Source: JBAXRT01 sp037131065
Lineage (GTDB): Bacteria; Bacteroidota; Bacteroidia; Bacteroidales; FEN-979
Reading direction: 5' to 3'
Length of the DNA stretch: 64,000 nucleotides
Assembly: GCA_037131065.1 (NCBI GenBank)
Contig: JBAXRT010000001.1
Span: 22,385 to 86,384, forward strand
The position numbers were made by a program, and so were the translations under genes. Position 1 is the stretch's first letter; every line of letters starts with the position of its first letter. The notes below the pieces were generated by a model. The model was not told where the DNA came from. It saw only the letters and a list, made by a program, of their open reading frames with translations, and searched no databases. This document shows positions 58,026 through 64,000 of this stretch, in pieces.

Positions 58026-59510
58026 TCAAAGTTTTATATCCATAACATTAAAGGGTATCGGGAGATTGCTCCGGAAATCAAACAGCGTGAGTTTTCTGAG
58101 TTCGTAATAGCTTCTCCAGAAGGTCTGGAGCGCCTGGAAGTAACTTTTCTGGGAATTGTCGGTTTCAACCTGTGCATTATTCAGGTCGAGGATACTCACC
58201 ACCTTCCCGATCAGGTACCTTCCTTTCGTGACATCATAACTCTTCTTGGCAACGGTATCCGATTTGGCGGCGATCAGGATCTGGTTCTGCTGCATATTGA
58301 ACTGAATGACCTTCAGGTAAACATTCCGCTGGAAATCGATGATATCCTGCTCTACTGAGTTTTTAACAACCTCCTCCTGTGACTGGGCCATTTTTATCTT
58401 TCCTCTTGCCACTCCCCAGTCGAGGATTGGTATGGTCAGTCCGAGCGAAACCTGGCGCTGGTCCAGCGGGTTGGTGTAGGCATCCGAAACAGTGGTCCCG
58501 GTTTGGGTAAGACCAATCACGGCATTTAATTCGACATCAAACCGGCCCTCAAGTTTTGCCCTGTTCACGTCACGGGCAGCTTCAAGTAACCGTCTTTTAA
58601 AGTCGAGTGATGTCGAAGTATTTTTATTGGCCTGCTCAACAGCATTCGCCGGATCGATCCTGAAAAATTTAATATCGGTCGGGGGCTGAAGTTCGATGGG
58701 TGTGGTATCCTTGATCCGGAGGTAGGATTTAAAGCGGAAGAGGGCATTGTCGAGATCAAGAGCTGATTTTTCGACATTGGCCTGGGCTTTCAGAAAGCTA
58801 AGTTCCAGCTGCAGAAGGTCGTTTTCGGCAATTTTCCCAAGCTGGTACCTGCCCCTGGCAATCCTGAAAAGGGTATCGTAGTTGCTCAGATTGGTCAGGG
58901 CGATCTTCTGATCGAGCTGTGCCTGGAGCAGGCTGAAGAAATAGTTTGTGGTGTTAATGCAAATATTCTCAATGTCTTCGAGAAATTTCCGCTTGGCCAT
59001 ATCATATTTAAGGGGTTGTATTTTTCTGTCCCACTTGAAGGGGTTATAAGTAAAAATGGGCTGAACATAACCAATATTTACAGGGGTTGACATGTAGGAG
59101 ATAGGATTCTCCGTGTTGAAGTTATTGACTCCCTGTAAACCGGAACTAAGAAAGAGCGTGCCACCCGTAATTCCTAATTTTTGTGACAGCGCAAGGTTTG
59201 CGGCTGCGCTCAGGTTTTGCTGCCGGATGTAACTCTGTGTCCCGTCGGGATTCAGGTAAGGTGAAAGTGTCTGCTGGACGCTGGGCAGTGTGGCCGTAAG
59301 GCTGAGTGAAGGGAGATTGGTGGCCCTGTAGGATTTGAATTCCCAGAAACTTGCCCTGAATTGCTGTTTGGAATTAAATGCATCAGGCGACTGCTGTTTG
59401 GCAATCTCGATGGCATCTTCAAGGGTAAGTTTCCTGAGGCTGGCCTGTGCGGTTACTTCCTGGAAAGCAGAGCAAAATAGGCATAGAAGAATAAAACTAA
59501 TCCATTTCAT
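58026..59510 (-). CDS. TolC-family outer-membrane efflux protein
   Basis: A 494-residue outer-membrane channel protein, forming the exit duct of a tripartite exporter. Signal peptide MKWISFILLCLFCSAFQEVTAQ; ATG 59510 is used. Long coiled helices alternate with strands: LTLEDAIEIAKQQSPDAF opens the first repeat and GRYLIGKVVSILDLNNAQVE lies in the second, the family pattern. It follows the permease gene by 10 bases. Confidence 0.9.
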   Translation of the reverse strand: MKWISFILLCLFCSAFQEVTAQASLRKLTLEDAIEIAKQQSPDAFNSKQQFRASFWEFKSYRATNLPSLSLTATLPSVQQTLSPYLNPDGTQSYIRQQNLSAAANLALSQKLGITGGTLFLSSGLQGVNNFNTENPISYMSTPVNIGYVQPIFTYNPFKWDRKIQPLKYDMAKRKFLEDIENICINTTNYFFSLLQAQLDQKIALTNLSNYDTLFRIARGRYQLGKIAENDLLQLELSFLKAQANVEKSALDLDNALFRFKSYLRIKDTTPIELQPPTDIKFFRIDPANAVEQANKNTSTSLDFKRRLLEAARDVNRAKLEGRFDVELNAVIGLTQTGTTVSDAYTNPLDQRQVSLGLTIPILDWGVARGKIKMAQSQEEVVKNSVEQDIIDFQRNVYLKVIQFNMQQNQILIAAKSDTVAKKSYDVTKGRYLIGKVVSILDLNNAQVETDNSQKSYFQALQTFWRSYYELRKLTLFDFRSNLPIPFNVMDIKL

Positions 59511-59520
59511 AGACAATCAC

Positions 59521-60897
59521 TTATTCATATCTGAGCGATTCAACCGGATCCTGCCTGGAGGCTCTTTTGGCAGGCATGTAACCGAAGATGATTCCCACGG
59601 AGGCTGAAACGCCAAAGGAGATCAGGATAGATATCCCGGAAACGATGGTCAGTATCCCGGTGATCTCCATGATCGCTTTGGAAAGGATCAGACCAAGGAT
59701 GATCCCGATGAGTCCGCCGGTGATGCTTAAAAGGGTTGCTTCCGAAAGGAACTGGAGGATGATGTCTCTTTTGGTTGCGCCAATTGCCTGGCGTATCCCG
59801 ATCTCCTTTATCCTTTCCATCACTGATGCCAGCATGATGTTCATGATACCGATCCCCCCGATCAGCAGTGAGATACTTGCAATAGCCCCGAGCACAATGT
59901 TGAAAATGTCTTTTGTTCGTTGCTCCTGCTTGAGAAGAAGCTCAGGAACTTTGATCTCAAAATCCTCAACCCCGGCATGCCTTCGCTGCATCATTTTTTT
60001 CAGGATCGTGGTTGTAGGGATAATCTGGCTGCTCTCCATGACCTGGACAACGATCTTGTCAATCTGGTTTTTTGTTGGAGCCGAAGAGGACTGGTCAGAG
60101 ATGTATGCCCAGTCATCGCCCATGGCAAGGACCCCGCCGTGAAGCGAAGCGGCAGTGATCATCGACCGGTCTTTAAATCGCCTGAGCAGGGTCTGGATCG
60201 GGGCATAGATCGAATTGTTGTAATCGGAGATGCCCAGGTTATCGATACTGGACTGGCTTATCTCCCGTTTTTTAAGGACACCGATCACGCGAAGCCAGAT
60301 GGGACCGCATTTAATCTCCTTCCCGATCGGGTCCTCTGCAGCAAAAAATTTTGACTGGATGGACGGACCGATGATGCAGACCGCCTTACCATCCTTGAGT
60401 TGCTCGTTGTTGAACATCTCCCCTCTCTGCAACTCCAGGTTAAAAATGGAGAAGAAATCGGGAGTTACCCCGGTCATCTTGGTCGAGGTTTTGATACCAT
60501 CCTTGATGACATCGATTTCATAAATTACCTCCGGGCTTATGGTCTGGACATTGGGAATGATGGCCCGGATCGCTTCGGCATCTTTCAGGCTTAATCCTGG
60601 TGAATATTTGCCCTTAGTTTTATCGCTCTTCTGATCCTGTGTCTGGCTATCCTGGGATCCGCTCTGACCCGATGATTTTTTTTGTTTTTCCGCGATCGGT
60701 GCAATGATGATATTATTGACCCCGACCAGTTTCATCTGGTCCAGGATCTCCTTCTTTGCACCGTTCCCGATCGCCATCATGGTAATCACGGCAGCAACCC
60801 CGAAAATGATCCCGAGTGCGGTAAGCATGCTGCGGAATTTGTTCAGAAAGACTGCTTCCAGTGCAATGCTGAAAATATATTTATAGCGTTCGAACAA
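59521..60897 (-). CDS. MacB-like ABC transporter permease (no ATPase domain)
   Basis: A 458-residue permease: one helix at the N-terminus (about 20-43, KFRSMLTALGIIFGVAAVIT), a large periplasmic domain (about 45-330, MacB_PCD-like), and three helices in a C-terminal FtsX domain (VMERIKEIGIRQAIGATKRD, then the last two). In MacB the ATPase is fused before this; here it is absent, and no ABC ATPase gene lies in the operon or window. A Ser/Gln/Asp-rich insert (about 90-120) is peculiar. It needs an unlinked ATPase. Linked adaptor and TolC genes indicate export of a compound or peptide. Confidence 0.9.
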   Translation of the reverse strand: MFERYKYIFSIALEAVFLNKFRSMLTALGIIFGVAAVITMMAIGNGAKKEILDQMKLVGVNNIIIAPIAEKQKKSSGQSGSQDSQTQDQKSDKTKGKYSPGLSLKDAEAIRAIIPNVQTISPEVIYEIDVIKDGIKTSTKMTGVTPDFFSIFNLELQRGEMFNNEQLKDGKAVCIIGPSIQSKFFAAEDPIGKEIKCGPIWLRVIGVLKKREISQSSIDNLGISDYNNSIYAPIQTLLRRFKDRSMITAASLHGGVLAMGDDWAYISDQSSSAPTKNQIDKIVVQVMESSQIIPTTTILKKMMQRRHAGVEDFEIKVPELLLKQEQRTKDIFNIVLGAIASISLLIGGIGIMNIMLASVMERIKEIGIRQAIGATKRDIILQFLSEATLLSITGGLIGIILGLILSKAIMEITGILTIVSGISILISFGVSASVGIIFGYMPAKRASRQDPVESLRYE

Positions 60898-60907
60898 AAC
60901 TCAGGGA

Positions 60908-62299
60908 TTAAAGTTTCACAGGGGATAACTTTCTTCGTTCAGGTTTTTCACCCGCCTGCGGTTTTTTGTCAGGGGGAGATTTCAGGCTGTCTTTTTTATT
61001 CTGTCCCTGTATTTTGACCGGTACGGGTTTGACAAGATATTTTTGGAGGGTATCTTTTGGAAGGCGATCGAGTTCGATCTTTTCTGCATTTTCGGGCGGA
61101 ACCAGAAGGATCTCGTCATTTTCGGAAAGCCCCGAACGGATGATGATCTCGTTGTCATTGCTCAGGCCGACAATGACCTGCTGCCGGACAGCAGAACGGC
61201 CATCCATTTTATAAACGAAAGAGACACTGTCGGAGGAGAAGATCGCATCAATGGGAATAAAGAGAACACTGTCGACGATACTCGTCAGAATGGTGTTTTT
61301 GGTTGTCATCGCAGGGCGGAGGATCGAATCGAACTCATTGACAATGATCCGCACTTCATACACTTTGGCATTGGTATTCTGGAGCTGCTCACCGATGTTG
61401 GCTACTTCGACCACTTTCCCTGTGAACTTTTTTTCAGGAAAGGCATCAATCCCGATCTTGACCGACTGACCAACTTTGACCTTGCTGATATCGATCTCGT
61501 TAACGTAGGTTTTTGATATCATCTCTGAAAGGTCCGGGAGTTCGGCAACGACATTATCCCAGGCATTGACGGTTGCACCAACTCCCTGTTTATTTCCGTC
61601 CCAGTTCCTGCGGTAGATCACCATCCCCGCCTTGGGTGCTTTTACCGTGAATTGTTTCAGCACATCCATCATTTGTTCCAGTTTTCGCTTGGCCTGGTTG
61701 TAGGAGGCTGATACCTCCTGCATGTTGGCACACGCTTTCTGGTACTGGAGTTTGTAGTTTGTCTCTGTCTGCTCAAAGGCACGTTGGGCTTTCTCCAGGT
61801 CGATCTGGACCTGTCTGACGGCAGCCGGAGGCTCATATTTTGACTGCTCCAGGATGATCTTTTTTTCCTCGAGTGAGTATTTAAGGTTGATAAGGTCATC
61901 ACGCACTCTTCTGAGTTCCAGGGATGTATCAAGTCTTGTCTTGGTCATCTGGGATTCCAGTTTTTCAAGGTTCGTCTCTTCATCCTTTATCTTGTTGGAG
62001 ATCTCCGTCCTGTCGAGGGTAGCTACATACTGCCCGGAGTCAACAACGGTTCCGTCGGGGATGATATCCTGGATCTTGACCTGCCATATCTGGATCTGCC
62101 GGAGCGCCTGTGGGCCATATATCTTCTCCGAACTCTTGGCGATGAGCTCACCGGTGGTGGTCACCTCAATCGGAAAGCTTCCTTTTTTTACTTTGGCAGT
62201 GACCTGGGGACCGGTTTTGCTCTTGCCAAAAAAGAAATAGATAATGATTGCCAGGACGATAATCCCGGCAATCACGTAAAGATGCTTTTTTTGAATCAT
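60908..62299 (-). CDS. Periplasmic adaptor (HlyD/MacA family)
   Basis: A 463-residue membrane-fusion protein bridging permease and TolC channel. One N-terminal helix (about 8-25, VIAGIIVLAIIIYFFFG), a lipoyl/barrel half (EVTTTGELIAKSS), a long coiled coil (about 95-220) and the returning lipoyl half (VKAPKAGMVIYRRN). The C-terminus is Lys/Pro-rich (GQNKKDSLKSPPDKKPQ). First gene of the three-gene export operon, 27 bases after gyrB. Confidence 0.9.
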   Translation of the reverse strand: MIQKKHLYVIAGIIVLAIIIYFFFGKSKTGPQVTAKVKKGSFPIEVTTTGELIAKSSEKIYGPQALRQIQIWQVKIQDIIPDGTVVDSGQYVATLDRTEISNKIKDEETNLEKLESQMTKTRLDTSLELRRVRDDLINLKYSLEEKKIILEQSKYEPPAAVRQVQIDLEKAQRAFEQTETNYKLQYQKACANMQEVSASYNQAKRKLEQMMDVLKQFTVKAPKAGMVIYRRNWDGNKQGVGATVNAWDNVVAELPDLSEMISKTYVNEIDISKVKVGQSVKIGIDAFPEKKFTGKVVEVANIGEQLQNTNAKVYEVRIIVNEFDSILRPAMTTKNTILTSIVDSVLFIPIDAIFSSDSVSFVYKMDGRSAVRQQVIVGLSNDNEIIIRSGLSENDEILLVPPENAEKIELDRLPKDTLQKYLVKPVPVKIQGQNKKDSLKSPPDKKPQAGEKPERRKLSPVKL

Positions 62300-62326
62300 G
62301 GGTTCAGTATAATATGGGGAATGCCA

Positions 62327-64000
<1,674 letters not shown>

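Overview
The window looks like a chromosomal segment of a Bacteroidota (Bacteroidales-like) bacterium. The evidence is a Por-type (type IX) sorting domain on a secreted PKD protein, ECF sigma factors paired with single-pass membrane partners, Bacteroidota-only families (DUF4252, GIN-domain lipoprotein, PorV/PorQ-like and FadL-like barrels, the family often misnamed asparagine synthetase B), a membrane pyrophosphatase of the Bacteroidota type, and promoters of the TTTG / TAnnTTTG kind in place of the sigma-70 consensus. Shine-Dalgarno sequences are mostly absent, as expected for this phylum. I see no rRNA, tRNA, CRISPR, transposase or phage gene. Coding density is high and no gap exceeds 300 bases. 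The first gene (peptide transporter) and the last (gyrB) are cut by the window edges.

Layout. 1-2.9 kb: POT peptide transporter diverging from an ECF sigma / membrane partner / DUF4252 cassette. 3-5.9 kb: helix-hairpin-helix protein with a probable barrel, overlapping a small outer-membrane barrel gene. 6-16.3 kb: a long minus-strand housekeeping stretch (lytic transglycosylase-uvrA, LOG protein, then rsfS-ftsH-LUD-DUF2007-cdsA-psd). 16.4-18.4 kb: rfbC and lipoamide dehydrogenase. 18.6-24.9 kb: a plus-strand amino-acid block with two Cys/Met-metabolism PLP enzymes, thrC, thrH (in place of thrB), a short-chain dehydrogenase and an esterase. 24.9-34.8 kb: minus-strand gcvP, a type IX-secreted PKD protein, a second ECF sigma gene coupled to an inner-membrane/outer-membrane hybrid protein, and hppA. 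34.9-39 kb: bifunctional nuclease, nucleoside transporter, thyA-folA-lipoprotein. 39-46 kb: replication (dnaB) and envelope genes (LpxR-like, LpxK) with a purine nucleoside phosphorylase and an orphan receiver. 46-52.9 kb: Nif3, zinc-ribbon coiled-coil and TPR proteins, a FadL-like barrel and a Tyr/Gly/Trp-rich lipoprotein. 53-64 kb: proS, GIN lipoprotein, PagL-like barrel, mazG, peroxiredoxin, a TolC/permease/adaptor export set without its own ATPase, and gyrB.

Three things stand out. (1) Several gaps carry tandem 7-base phrases; two distant sites share the compound order (AAATCNN)n, 2 bases, (CGTCAYT)n, and one lies inside a sigma-partner gene, where its 7 x 7-base tract could act as a frame switch. 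(2) The second ECF sigma gene is translationally coupled to a protein that seems to have an N-terminal cytoplasmic region, one inner-membrane helix, a long disordered linker and a C-terminal outer-membrane barrel. (3) Several genes have a TAnnTTTG box ending about 4-8 bases before the start codon, which predicts leaderless mRNAs. All calls are made by reading alone; no database search was run.
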